Under the pieces are notes generated by a model. That model saw nothing but the letters and a program-made list of their open reading frames with translations. It was not told the origin of the DNA and did not search any database. Source: JAAZGD01 sp034003765 (lineage in GTDB: Bacteria; Bacillota; Clostridia; Peptostreptococcales; Anaerovoracaceae). From it: a stretch of 19,591 nucleotides of DNA. The DNA lies in the NCBI GenBank assembly GCA_034003765.1, contig JAVEXZ010000025.1, positions 1 to 19,591 on the forward strand, given 5' to 3'. Shown here piece by piece: positions 8,083-15,464 of the stretch. Every line of letters begins with the position of its first letter. Positions within the stretch are counted from its first letter, which is position 1. A program made the position numbers and the translations under genes.

Positions 8083-8088
8083 TATAAT
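8083..8088 (+). promoter_or_regulatory. Possible -10 element for the AI-2E family gene
   Basis: TATAAT lies just after the nhaC terminator and about 135 bases before the AI-2E start codon. No good -35 is visible at 16-18 bp, so this is a tentative call. Confidence 0.35.
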
Positions 8089-8124
8089 ATAATTGCTTTC
8101 AAAGAGTCGGACAAAAATTAAAAT

Positions 8125-8159
8125 TGCCTAGGGAGAAAATTCTCCACCCACTAGGGGCA
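8125..8159 (+). other. Two-tier hairpin in the AI-2E gene leader
   Basis: TGCC (8125-8128, first base shared with the T at 8125) and TAG pair with CTA-GGGGCA (8151-8159) with one bulged G, enclosing an inner GGAGA (8132-8136) / TCTCC (8141-8145) hairpin with an AAAT loop. No T-run follows, so it is not a terminator. It lies 64 bases upstream of the ATG at 8223. Could be a structured regulatory leader; no known riboswitch consensus recognised. Confidence 0.4.
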
Positions 8160-8222
8160 GATTGTTAGATTTAGGCGACATCACAGTTGGTGAAAAAATT
8201 TCCCCATACACAAGGAGTAAAT

Positions 8223-9443
8223 ATGAGTTCTTTAAGAGAAGCATTAAATGATCACAAATACTTGAAATTTAGTTTGCTAATTGGGGCAAATGCAGCCTTG
8301 TTATATGCACTCTATTTTATTATAAAGAATTTTGACCTTATCTGGCTTAACTTTTGGGGTGGCCTTGGCAAAATAGTTGCAGCCTTGGCGCCTCTTTGGG
8401 TGGGTTTAATCATTGCATACGTAATCCATCCCTTGGTTAAACTTGTTGACAAGGGTTTATCTAAATTATCATTCAAATTTCCAGATAACTTGCCCTTATC
8501 CAACAAGTTCACAAAAGGCCGCAGATTATTGAGTATTATCCTAACCTTGCTATTAATCCTCACCCTTGTTTCTGCCCTAATATATGGTTTGTCAGTCCTC
8601 ATCTTAGGCGACTTAATGGTAGACGGAATCGGAGCAGCCATAAATAGTATTATTGACTATGTGAAATCCTACGAAAATGTTTTGCAAGAATGGGCTAACA
8701 AATTGCCAGAAGGGGAGCTTTCTAGTAAGCTTCAAGATTTGGCTCAGGGTGCAGTGAACTGGTTTGCAGAAAATCTCCATTTAGACTCCATGGTTAACTT
8801 TATAATGAGCTTGGGAGGAGGCATTCTTAACTTTGCCCTTGGCCTGGTAGTATCCATCTACCTCCTTTATGACAGGGAGCTGTTTTTAGCTTTTGCTAAC
8901 CGCTTTGTTTGTCTTCTTGTCCCTTCTTCAATCAGCTCAGTTTTTTGGGAAACATTAAGAGACATTAATAAAGTATTATCTAGCTTTATACGGGGTGCCT
9001 CTATTGATGCTGTTATTGTAGGGATTCTATCCTCAATAGCACTATCGATACTAGGATTAGAGTTCAGCGTCTTCATAGGCTTCTTTGCAGGCATTAGTAA
9101 CATAATCCCCTATTTCGGACCTATTTTAGGAGCAATACCAGCCTTCATAGTAGGCACATTTACCCAAGGGATTTGGCAAGGAGTTTTTGCCGTTATAATC
9201 TTGATAGGAATACAGCAAATAGATGCTAATCTTATTTATCCAAAAGTGGTAGGGTCTCAAACGGGCCTTCACCCACTCTTTGTCTTGCTATCTGTTGCTT
9301 TCGCAGCTCACTTTGGTGGGATAATAGGAATGATACTTGCAGTTCCTGCAGCTGGTATCCTAAGGGTTTTGGTAATTCGCTGGAGTCAAGGATTTGAATC
9401 GAGAAGAGAGAAAAAAGCCGAAAAAAATAGGCCTTCCACATAG
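8223..9443 (+). CDS. AI-2E family transporter (UPF0118)
   Basis: A 406-residue membrane protein of the AI-2E/UPF0118 family (the TqsA, YdiK, YrrI and YtvI type) with about 7-8 membrane segments: two near the N-terminus, a soluble insert of about 60 residues containing SYENVLQEWANKLPEGELSSKLQ, then a hydrophobic C-terminal half. The family signature is present as GFFAGISNIIPYFGPILGAIP followed by a QQIDANLIYPKVVG-type segment and a HPLFVLLSVAFAAHFGGIIGM-like end. The start at 8223 is chosen because AAGGAG sits 5-6 bases upstream; a TTG 36 bases earlier has no ribosome site. The C-terminus is highly basic. The family name comes from quorum-signal export in E. coli, but members have also been reported as Na+(Li+)/H+ antiporters in halophilic bacilli, which would fit the neighbouring nhaC gene. 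Substrate unknown here. Confidence 0.88.
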   Translation: MSSLREALNDHKYLKFSLLIGANAALLYALYFIIKNFDLIWLNFWGGLGKIVAALAPLWVGLIIAYVIHPLVKLVDKGLSKLSFKFPDNLPLSNKFTKGRRLLSIILTLLLILTLVSALIYGLSVLILGDLMVDGIGAAINSIIDYVKSYENVLQEWANKLPEGELSSKLQDLAQGAVNWFAENLHLDSMVNFIMSLGGGILNFALGLVVSIYLLYDRELFLAFANRFVCLLVPSSISSVFWETLRDINKVLSSFIRGASIDAVIVGILSSIALSILGLEFSVFIGFFAGISNIIPYFGPILGAIPAFIVGTFTQGIWQGVFAVIILIGIQQIDANLIYPKVVGSQTGLHPLFVLLSVAFAAHFGGIIGMILAVPAAGILRVLVIRWSQGFESRREKKAEKNRPST

Positions 9444-9462
9444 AAGGTCTATCGACTTTTAT
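9429..9462 (+). terminator. Possible terminator at the end of the AI-2E gene
   Basis: AGGCCTTC (9429-9436) pairs with GAAGGTCT (9443-9450) with one G-U pair and a 6-base loop, overlapping the stop codon at 9441-9443. A short T-run (ACTTTTATT) begins about 6 bases later, so it is a weak intrinsic terminator at best. Confidence 0.4.
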
Positions 9463-9479
9463 TATATTGTGATAACAAC

Positions 9480-9513
9480 TTAAAAACCCATCTACCTTCA
9501 TTTGTTTTTAAAC
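9480..9513. terminator. AT-rich hairpin between the AI-2E gene and arcC
   Basis: A 9-bp stem (9480-9488 with 9505-9513) of TTTAAAAAC and GTTTTTAAA lies in the short convergent gap before the arcC stop at 9519. It could end both transcripts, though the stem is weak and AT-only apart from one pair. Confidence 0.35.
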
Positions 9514-9518
9514 TGGAT

Positions 9519-10469
9519 CTAGCTATTTATACTTGTCCCTGTCTTTCCTGACAGAGCCATGAGCCCCTTATCCAATGAAGTTATTATAGCCTTCCTACCC
9601 CTTCTGCTAGCAGCAAACTTGCTTGCCGCCATAATTTTTGGTAGCATGCTGCCTATGGCGAAATGCCCCTTTTGTATGTAACTTTTTGCCTCTTCCACTG
9701 TTATTTCATCGAGTTCTTCCTGGTCTGCCTGTTTGAAATTAAGGCAGGCTTTTTCAACTTCTGTTAGAATCAAAAGGATATCAGCATCTAGCATTTCTGC
9801 CAGTAATTCTGCAGCATAGTCCTTATCAATTACCGCTGCGACCCCTTCAAGTCCTTGATCCTCCTTGGGAATTACTGGAATACCACCACCCCCACATGCG
9901 ATGACTACCCCTACTTTAGACAAGGATCGGATTCCCTCAATTTCAACTATATCTACTGGCATAGGAGATGGAACTACCCGTCGATAACCTCTTCCTGCAT
10001 CTTCCCCCATAATATATCCCCTTTCTTGAGAAATTTTTATTGCTTCTTCTTGGGAATAAAAAGGACCTATTGGTTTTGTGGGAGCCTTAAAACAGGGATC
10101 ATTCTCTTCCACTAGTACTTGAGTCGCTAAGCTAACAACTGGTATATGGATACCCCTTTTTCTTAACTCCCCGCCCAAAGCTTGCTGTATATGATAGCCT
10201 ATGTATCCTTGAGACATGGCTCCACAAACATCAAAGGGCATGGGGGGGGTAAAAGCCTTTGCCGACTCAGATGCCAGAACGATCCTCCCCACCTGAGGGC
10301 CATTACCATGTACTATTACTATTTCATATCCCTCTTCCATTATGTCCGCCAGGTGTTGACAAGTTATTTTCACCATATCCAGTTGGGCTTCAGATGTTGG
10401 TGGACATTCCTTGGACTCCAAGGCATTACCACCTAGGGCTATCACTACTCGTTTTCCCTTCATATACAT
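9519..10469 (-). CDS. arcC: Carbamate kinase
   Basis: Transfers phosphate from carbamoyl phosphate to ADP, giving ATP, CO2 and ammonia in the cytoplasm. At 316 residues it is full length for the amino acid kinase family. Visible motifs are VIALGGNAL near the N-terminus, HGNGPQVG (54-61) for phosphate binding, the EDAGRGYRRVVPSP signature characteristic of carbamate kinases, CGGGGIPV, and the nucleotide-site run VIDKDYAAELLAEMLDAD with ILTEVEKA. AGAGG lies 7 bases before the first ATG; a second ATG two codons in is less well placed. It starts 17 bp after the end of arcB and forms an operon with it, so it consumes the carbamoyl phosphate that arcB releases. Confidence 0.96.
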   Translation of the reverse strand: MYMKGKRVVIALGGNALESKECPPTSEAQLDMVKITCQHLADIMEEGYEIVIVHGNGPQVGRIVLASESAKAFTPPMPFDVCGAMSQGYIGYHIQQALGGELRKRGIHIPVVSLATQVLVEENDPCFKAPTKPIGPFYSQEEAIKISQERGYIMGEDAGRGYRRVVPSPMPVDIVEIEGIRSLSKVGVVIACGGGGIPVIPKEDQGLEGVAAVIDKDYAAELLAEMLDADILLILTEVEKACLNFKQADQEELDEITVEEAKSYIQKGHFAIGSMLPKIMAASKFAASRRGRKAIITSLDKGLMALSGKTGTSINS

Positions 10470-10486
10470 ATACCCGCCTCTTATTC

Positions 10487-11494
10487 CTAGTCTTCTTCAG
10501 AACCCAATGTAGCTACCATAACAGCCTTTATTGTGTGCATCCTATTCTCTGCTTCATCGAAGACTTTAGAATGGCTAGATCGGAAGACCTCATCGGTAAC
10601 TTCTCGTATATCGTAACCTAGTTCCATTTGAGTCTTTGCCATTGTGGTTTCGAAATCATGGTATGAAGGAAGACAATGAAAGAACATTACATCATCATTA
10701 CCTGTTGCCTTAAGTAAATCCATTGTGATTTTATAAGGAGACAAGAGCCTTACCCTCTCGGGGATTTTATATTCCTCACCCATAGAGGCCCAAACGTCAC
10801 TGTAAATAACATCAGCCCCCTTAAGGCACTCTGGGTTATCAGTAATTTCAACCTTGCCTTTTGTTGTTTCGCAGAGCTTATGTACACTTTCTAAAATCTT
10901 TGAATCTATTTGCTCAACTAATTCTTTGGGACCATATGCCACATAATGCATACCCATTTTTGCAGCCCCATACATCCAAGCATAGCTCATATTGTTACGA
11001 ATATCCCCACAAAACACCAGCTTAACTTGGGTTAAGGGTTTGCTAATATTCTCTTCAATAGTCATTATGTCAGCTAGTATTTGGGTTGGGTGATCAATAT
11101 CTGTCAAACCGTTCCAAACAGGAATCTGGGAAAACTTAGCAATATCTTCAACTGTCTTTTGTTTGAAACCACGATAGCCGATAGCATCGTAATAACGGCC
11201 TAATACCTTGGCTGTGTCCTCTATAGATTCTTTGCAAGGCATTTGTGAAGTAAATTCATCTTTAAAAGTTATATTCCCTCCCTCATCTAAACATGCAACT
11301 TCAAAAGCACTTCGTGTCCTAGTAGAGGTTTTTTCAAAAAGCAAAACCACGTTTTTACCCTTCAGGCTTTGTCCCTTTATTCCTTGTTTCTTTTTTCTTT
11401 TTAATTCATGTGATAAGTCCAGTAGATATCTGATCTCCTCTGGCGAAAAATCCATCAGAGTGAGAAAACTTTTGTCTTTTAGTATGTACTTCAT
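10487..11494 (-). CDS. arcB: Ornithine carbamoyltransferase, probably catabolic
   Basis: Interconverts citrulline + phosphate and ornithine + carbamoyl phosphate. The 335-residue length is normal. Carbamoyl-phosphate residues are in STRTRS (57-62), HPTQ (135-138) and the HCLP motif (273-276); the ornithine-binding SMGEE is at 237-241, which distinguishes it from putrescine and aspartate carbamoyltransferases. The catabolic assignment rests on the operon partner: carbamate kinase follows after 17 bp. There is no arginine deiminase gene beside it, and no arginine biosynthesis genes either. A biosynthetic or dual use cannot be excluded. It is transcribed from a strong promoter at 11539-11567. 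Confidence 0.93.
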   Translation of the reverse strand: MKYILKDKSFLTLMDFSPEEIRYLLDLSHELKRKKKQGIKGQSLKGKNVVLLFEKTSTRTRSAFEVACLDEGGNITFKDEFTSQMPCKESIEDTAKVLGRYYDAIGYRGFKQKTVEDIAKFSQIPVWNGLTDIDHPTQILADIMTIEENISKPLTQVKLVFCGDIRNNMSYAWMYGAAKMGMHYVAYGPKELVEQIDSKILESVHKLCETTKGKVEITDNPECLKGADVIYSDVWASMGEEYKIPERVRLLSPYKITMDLLKATGNDDVMFFHCLPSYHDFETTMAKTQMELGYDIREVTDEVFRSSHSKVFDEAENRMHTIKAVMVATLGSEED

Positions 11495-11538
11495 AAATTA
11501 ACCCCCTATATTCGTCTTTAATTTGTTATAATACACAA

Positions 11539-11567
11539 AATATATCACTATTCAAAAAAACTGTCAA
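11539..11567 (-). promoter_or_regulatory. Promoter of the arcB-arcC operon
   Basis: On the minus strand, -35 TTGACA (11562-11567), 17-bp spacer, -10 TATATT (11539-11544). The leader to the arcB ATG is about 37 bases and contains a GGGGG ribosome-site tract. Confidence 0.8.
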
Positions 11568-11717
11568 GAAATTAACTTATCTTTTTTTAGTTTATTTTAG
11601 TTTTTATATTAATATATAGGGGTGGTTCTCCCTCAAAAACAAAAACCCCAACTCTTTTTCCAAAAGAATTAAGGTCATGAATTTTCAACTATTTATATTA
11701 TTATACCCTCAATTTAC

Positions 11718-12848
11718 TTAAGTCTTGGGTTTTTCCCCATGAAATTGAAAATAGGTTACTTCTATTCTTCCATTATAAAGCTTTCTTCGTCTATCAGCCA
11801 GACGGCCCATAACAGCTTCTTCTGCCGACTTATCACTTGTTATTAAGAACAAAGACCAGCTTTTGTTCTCTGCCATAAAATCTTTTAGCCCTTGATAAAC
11901 TCTTTGAATTGACTTCTGGTCTCCCATTCTCTCACCGTAAGGAGGGTTAGTTATTATTACCCCACTTTCTCTCACAGTTCTTATATTACTAACATCCTCA
12001 AGAGAAAAATTAACCGCAAAATCAACCCCCGCCTCTATGGCATTTTCTTTGGCAGCCTCTATGGCTTTTGGGTCATTATCCTGGCCATAGATTTCTAGGT
12101 CTTCTTGTAGAATCCCATCAAATGCCAGCTTTCTCTCTTCCTTCCAATACTCTGAGGGAATAGTATGCCATGCTTCTGCAGCGAATTTGCGGTTTAATCC
12201 AGGAGCAATATTTAAGCCTATCATGGCAGCTTCAATGGGTATAGTCCCAGATCCGCAACAAGGGTCTACTAGGATTCGGCCTGCTTTCCAGAAGGAAAGC
12301 TGAACCATGGCCGCTGCCAAGGTCTCCTTTATTGGAGCGCTACCCTCCATGACCCTATATCCTCTTTTATGCAAGCCTGAACCAGAGCTGTCTAGAGTTA
12401 GGGTAACCCTATCCTTTAAGATAGTTATCTTAATTGTATATTCTGCACCAGTCTCTTGGAAATGCTCAACTCCATAGGTTTCTTTTAGTCTTTCAACTAT
12501 AGCTTTTTTTACTATTGCTTGGCAGCTTGGAACACTGTGAAGCTTGGATTTTACCGAAGTGCCAACCACGGTAAACTTCCCATCTAGAGGAATCCACTCT
12601 TCCCAACCTAATCCCTTGGTTTGTTGGAACAAGTCTTCAAACTCTAGGGCTTGAAACTCAGCCATCTTTACTAAGACTCTATCTGCTGAACGAAGCCAGA
12701 GATTGCTCTTAACAATAGCACGCTCGTCTCCTAAGTAGGTAATTTTGCCATCTTCAGAACCTATAACTTTATATCCTAAAGCTTCGACTTCTCTTCGTAC
12801 TACCGCTTCCAAACCAAATGTTGCTGTAGCAATCAGTTCTAATTTCAT
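11718..12848 (-). CDS. THUMP-domain class I SAM-dependent RNA methyltransferase (RlmL/YpsC-like)
   Basis: A 376-residue 23S rRNA guanine-N2-methyltransferase-type enzyme. An N-terminal ferredoxin-like/THUMP region (about 1-155) binds RNA, followed by a Rossmann methyltransferase. The SAM site is DPCCGSGT (195-202) and GQDNDPKAI (255-263); the amino-methylating motif IV is NPPYGER (301-307). The HKRGYR stretch at about 160-165 is also typical of the YpsC/RlmL group. Length matches Bacillus YpsC; it lacks the second methyltransferase domain of the larger enterobacterial RlmL. It starts 17 bp after the oxidoreductase gene and probably shares its transcript; its weak ribosome site (AAAGTGGTG) overlaps the upstream stop region. 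The exact target nucleotide is not shown by sequence. Confidence 0.92.
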   Translation of the reverse strand: MKLELIATATFGLEAVVRREVEALGYKVIGSEDGKITYLGDERAIVKSNLWLRSADRVLVKMAEFQALEFEDLFQQTKGLGWEEWIPLDGKFTVVGTSVKSKLHSVPSCQAIVKKAIVERLKETYGVEHFQETGAEYTIKITILKDRVTLTLDSSGSGLHKRGYRVMEGSAPIKETLAAAMVQLSFWKAGRILVDPCCGSGTIPIEAAMIGLNIAPGLNRKFAAEAWHTIPSEYWKEERKLAFDGILQEDLEIYGQDNDPKAIEAAKENAIEAGVDFAVNFSLEDVSNIRTVRESGVIITNPPYGERMGDQKSIQRVYQGLKDFMAENKSWSLFLITSDKSAEEAVMGRLADRRRKLYNGRIEVTYFQFHGEKPKT

Positions 12849-12865
12849 CTAACACCACTTTCTAT

Positions 12866-14197
12866 CTATGCTTTTACATCCATTTCATCCATAGGTCTTT
12901 TTTCGTCATAGGCCTTAAGGAGTTGGGTTAACTTTGAAGTATCCCCTATTAAAATACCACCGGTAAATTTACCATCAACAAAATAATATTTCCTATAAAT
13001 TATTTTTTCTTCATCTAAGTACTCCTTGCTTTCATAGGAAAGGCCTTCTTGGTTTCCATGGTCTCCTACAGAAAAAACCGAGGTTCCAAAACCTACAAAA
13101 CTAACAGAAGGTATAGTCCCTTTATATGAGGCTTCTTCTCCCGTTGCATTTCTAGCAGCTACCTTAGCCATATTTACTGCCTGAGGCCAGATAGCATAAT
13201 TTGTCCCCTCAAAACGAGCACAATCTCCTGCAGCATAAACATCAGCTAAGCCTGTTTCCATTTTATCATTTACCACAATGCCTTTGCTTACCTCAGCGCC
13301 TGCATCTTCAGCAAGCTTTGTGTTTTCGCGAACTCCTGCAGAAATAATAACAATATCGGCGGGGACAACTTGGCCCTCCCCTAATATAACTCCTGTAGCT
13401 TTTTCTTCACCTTGAATGCCGATGATGTCAACCCCAGTTCTGGTTTTTGCACCCTTAGCCATTATTGCTTTTTCTAAAAGCCGGGAGCCTTCTTCATCTA
13501 ATTGTTTGCCCATAATAATTTTCGAACGCTGTATTATGGTAACATCGAGTCCCATTTTGTTTAACTCTGAGGCAGCTTCTAAACCAAGTACTCCTGCACC
13601 TATTACTGCTGCTTTTTTACCGCACTCTTTGATATAGTCTTTTACATTTTCCACATCCTTTAGAGACCTCAATACAAATACCCCTTTTTTATCTAGGCCA
13701 CCTAATGGGGGCATAGAACTTTCCGCACCTGTGGTCAGGATCAGTTTGTCATATTTTTTTGATGTTCCATCGTTTAGTTTTATTGTCTTAGTCTCCGGAT
13801 CTATAGAAACAACTTCTTTATCCAAGGTTATATGAATCTTGTTCTCTAAATACCAAGAATAGTCCCTAATGAAAAACCCCTTCATATCAATTGCTCTCAT
13901 TATGCCTTTTGTCAGCATTGGACGATTATATCCGATTACATCTTCTTTTGATATAATCTCAATATGTGCCGTAGAATTTCTCTTTCTTATTTCGTCTGCA
14001 GCAATTGTTCCCGCAGGGCCTCCGCCAACAATAATAAAGTGTTCTTTAGTATCATTGTGGTATGGACTATCGTCCTTAGTAACTTCTATAAATTTGTCTG
14101 AGCTTACTCCGCATACAGGACAATCATCAGGAGGAAAATCTCCATTAATAATTTCTCCACACACAGTACATTTCCAAGATTTCTGTTTATTCACCAT
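12866..14197 (-). CDS. Rubredoxin-like domain fused to NADH:rubredoxin-type FAD oxidoreductase
   Basis: A 443-residue cytoplasmic flavoprotein. Residues 8-35 form a small rubredoxin-like iron site with CxxC pairs C10/C13 and C26/C29, like the C-terminal domain of rubrerythrin. The rest is a class-II pyridine-nucleotide oxidoreductase: FAD site GGGPAG (58-63), NAD(P)H site GAGVLG (200-205), and a second FAD contact VYAAGDCARFEG (320-331). It has no redox-active cysteine pair beside the FAD of the thioredoxin reductase kind, so it fits NADH:rubredoxin oxidoreductase or a related electron donor to oxygen/peroxide or superoxide detoxification in an anaerobe. Fusion to its own iron domain suggests NADH to FAD to Fe transfer inside one protein. 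The start has GGGAGG 7 bases upstream. It heads a transcript with the methyltransferase gene. The electron acceptor is unknown. Confidence 0.9.
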   Translation of the reverse strand: MVNKQKSWKCTVCGEIINGDFPPDDCPVCGVSSDKFIEVTKDDSPYHNDTKEHFIIVGGGPAGTIAADEIRKRNSTAHIEIISKEDVIGYNRPMLTKGIMRAIDMKGFFIRDYSWYLENKIHITLDKEVVSIDPETKTIKLNDGTSKKYDKLILTTGAESSMPPLGGLDKKGVFVLRSLKDVENVKDYIKECGKKAAVIGAGVLGLEAASELNKMGLDVTIIQRSKIIMGKQLDEEGSRLLEKAIMAKGAKTRTGVDIIGIQGEEKATGVILGEGQVVPADIVIISAGVRENTKLAEDAGAEVSKGIVVNDKMETGLADVYAAGDCARFEGTNYAIWPQAVNMAKVAARNATGEEASYKGTIPSVSFVGFGTSVFSVGDHGNQEGLSYESKEYLDEEKIIYRKYYFVDGKFTGGILIGDTSKLTQLLKAYDEKRPMDEMDVKA

Positions 14198-14243
14198 TTC
14201 AATCCTCCCTATTACTTGTAGATCTGAACAAAGGCTTTATACC

Positions 14244-14272
14244 CTTTGCCAAGGTCCTTTAACCAAGCAAAG
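14244..14272. repeat. Imperfect inverted repeat in a divergent promoter region
   Basis: CTTTGC (14244-14249) and GCAAAG (14267-14272) are perfect arms, with an inner GGT (14253-14255)/ACC (14262-14264) pair. The repeat sits between the divergent oxidoreductase and threonine aldolase genes and next to a possible minus-strand -10 (TATAAA, 14234-14239). It may be an operator; no known consensus matches. Confidence 0.35.
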
Positions 14273-14308
14273 ATAAAGGGATTAGTGGTTTTTCTTAAGT
14301 ACATAAGT

Positions 14309-14314
14309 TATAAT
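14309..14314 (+). promoter_or_regulatory. -10 element for the threonine aldolase-family gene
   Basis: A consensus TATAAT lies about 30 bases before the ATG at 14345. The -35 region at 17 bp is poor, so the promoter is only partly supported. Confidence 0.5.
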
Positions 14315-14344
14315 ACTATATAGATAAAAATTAGGAGGTCTATT

Positions 14345-15361
14345 ATGATATTTTTTAGAAGTGACTACAGTGGAGGAGCACACCCACAAATTTTAGAGGC
14401 TTTAGGAACTAGCAACTTAGAACACACTGACGGATACGGTGAAGAACACTTCACCCAGGAAGCAGCATCTTTACTCAAAAAAAGAATTGGGAAAGAAGAG
14501 GTAGATGTCCATTTTATGGTAGGTGGTACACAAACAAACCTAACGGCAATTTCAGCATTTTTAAGGCCTCATGAGGCTGTTGTCTCAGCAAAAACTGGCC
14601 ATATCTGTGTACATGAAACTGGAGCAATAGAGGCAACAGGCCACAAAATAATCCACTTACCTTCTGAAAACGGAAAGGTAACTCCTGACCAAATTGACCA
14701 ATGCATAATAGAACACGAAGATGAACACATGGTTTTGCCCAAGCTTTTATATATATCCAACTCAACGGAAATAGGGACTATATACTCAAAGCAGGAGCTA
14801 GTCGCTCTAAGAAAGACATTGGATCAACACCATATGTACCTTTACATGGACGGTGCCAGACTAGGCTCAGCCCTGACTTGCCCAGCCAATACTGATCTTA
14901 CACTGGAAGATCTTCCATACCTTTGTGATGCCTTCTATATTGGAGGAACAAAAAATGGCTTCCTTTTTGGAGAAGCCCTTGTTATTGTAAATCCCAGTCT
15001 AAAAGAAAACTTTCGATTTATTATCAAGCAAAAGGGAGGTTTGTTGGCAAAAGGAAGGCTCTTAGCAATACAGTTCCAAGTAATGTTCAAAAACAATTTG
15101 TATTTCGAACTTGCTCAGCACACCAATGATTTAGCCCAAACCTTAAGAGAGGGAATAAAGGAAAAGGGATACTCATTTCTAGTAGATTCTCCCACCAACC
15201 AACTATTCCCAATATTTCCAAATGCTTTGGTGGAGAAGTTAGAGGCAGATTATTTCTTCTATAGATGGTCCCCCTATGACAAAGAAAATACCGTAGTAAG
15301 GTTGGTAACCTCTTTTACTTCAACCGAAGATGAGATCCAGAAATTTCTAAGTGACATATAG
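14345..15361 (+). CDS. Threonine aldolase-family PLP lyase
   Basis: A 338-residue fold-type I PLP enzyme related to low-specificity L-threonine aldolase, which cleaves threonine to glycine and acetaldehyde. The N-terminus begins RSDYSGGAHPQILEAL with HTDGYGEE. GGTQTN (60-65) forms the phosphate-binding turn, H90-E91 is the ring-stacking region, D169 in YMDGARLGSAL binds the PLP nitrogen with R172 behind it, and K203 in GGTKNG is the PLP lysine. The GGTKNG context differs from the classical SLSKGLG site of LtaE, so it belongs to a separate branch of the aldolase/beta-eliminating lyase group. An AGGAGG ribosome site precedes the ATG by about 6 bases. It is a single-gene unit that converges on the GH3 gene. 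Family is sure; substrate (threonine, allo-threonine or another beta-hydroxy amino acid) is not. Confidence 0.85.
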   Translation: MIFFRSDYSGGAHPQILEALGTSNLEHTDGYGEEHFTQEAASLLKKRIGKEEVDVHFMVGGTQTNLTAISAFLRPHEAVVSAKTGHICVHETGAIEATGHKIIHLPSENGKVTPDQIDQCIIEHEDEHMVLPKLLYISNSTEIGTIYSKQELVALRKTLDQHHMYLYMDGARLGSALTCPANTDLTLEDLPYLCDAFYIGGTKNGFLFGEALVIVNPSLKENFRFIIKQKGGLLAKGRLLAIQFQVMFKNNLYFELAQHTNDLAQTLREGIKEKGYSFLVDSPTNQLFPIFPNALVEKLEADYFFYRWSPYDKENTVVRLVTSFTSTEDEIQKFLSDI

Positions 15362-15430
15362 TCAATAACCATGCATTTGCCCGAAAATTTCCCTCAAATA
15401 TATATTTTGCCTTATAAAATTACATGTTTT

Positions 15431-15464
15431 AATCCGCTATTGGACCAATCCATAGCGGATTTTC
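15431..15464 (+). terminator. Terminator of the aldolase gene embedded in the GH3 gene end
   Basis: AATCCGCTAT (15431-15440) pairs perfectly with ATAGCGGATT (15452-15461) around an 11-base loop, followed by a short T-run on the plus strand. The stem overlaps the stop and last codons of the convergent GH3 gene (stop at 15437-15439). Confidence 0.6.

Noticed and set aside
8187..8222. Upstream TTG start for the AI-2E protein
   Set aside because: It lacks a ribosome site, while the ATG at 8223 has AAGGAG at proper spacing and begins a normal N-terminus.
10182..10621. Overlapping plus-strand open frames across the arcC/arcB junction
   Set aside because: They run antisense to two well-identified enzymes, with translated residues typical of reversed coding sequence and no family likeness.
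11673..11692. ARG-box-like TGAATTTTCA upstream of arcB
   Set aside because: It is about 110 bp upstream of the mapped -35 and matches only short arms of the 18-bp ArgR site, so chance is likely.
13869..14276. Plus-strand open frame of 135 codons at the start of the oxidoreductase gene
   Set aside because: Antisense to the rubredoxin-like and FAD motifs; no ribosome site and no recognisable domain.
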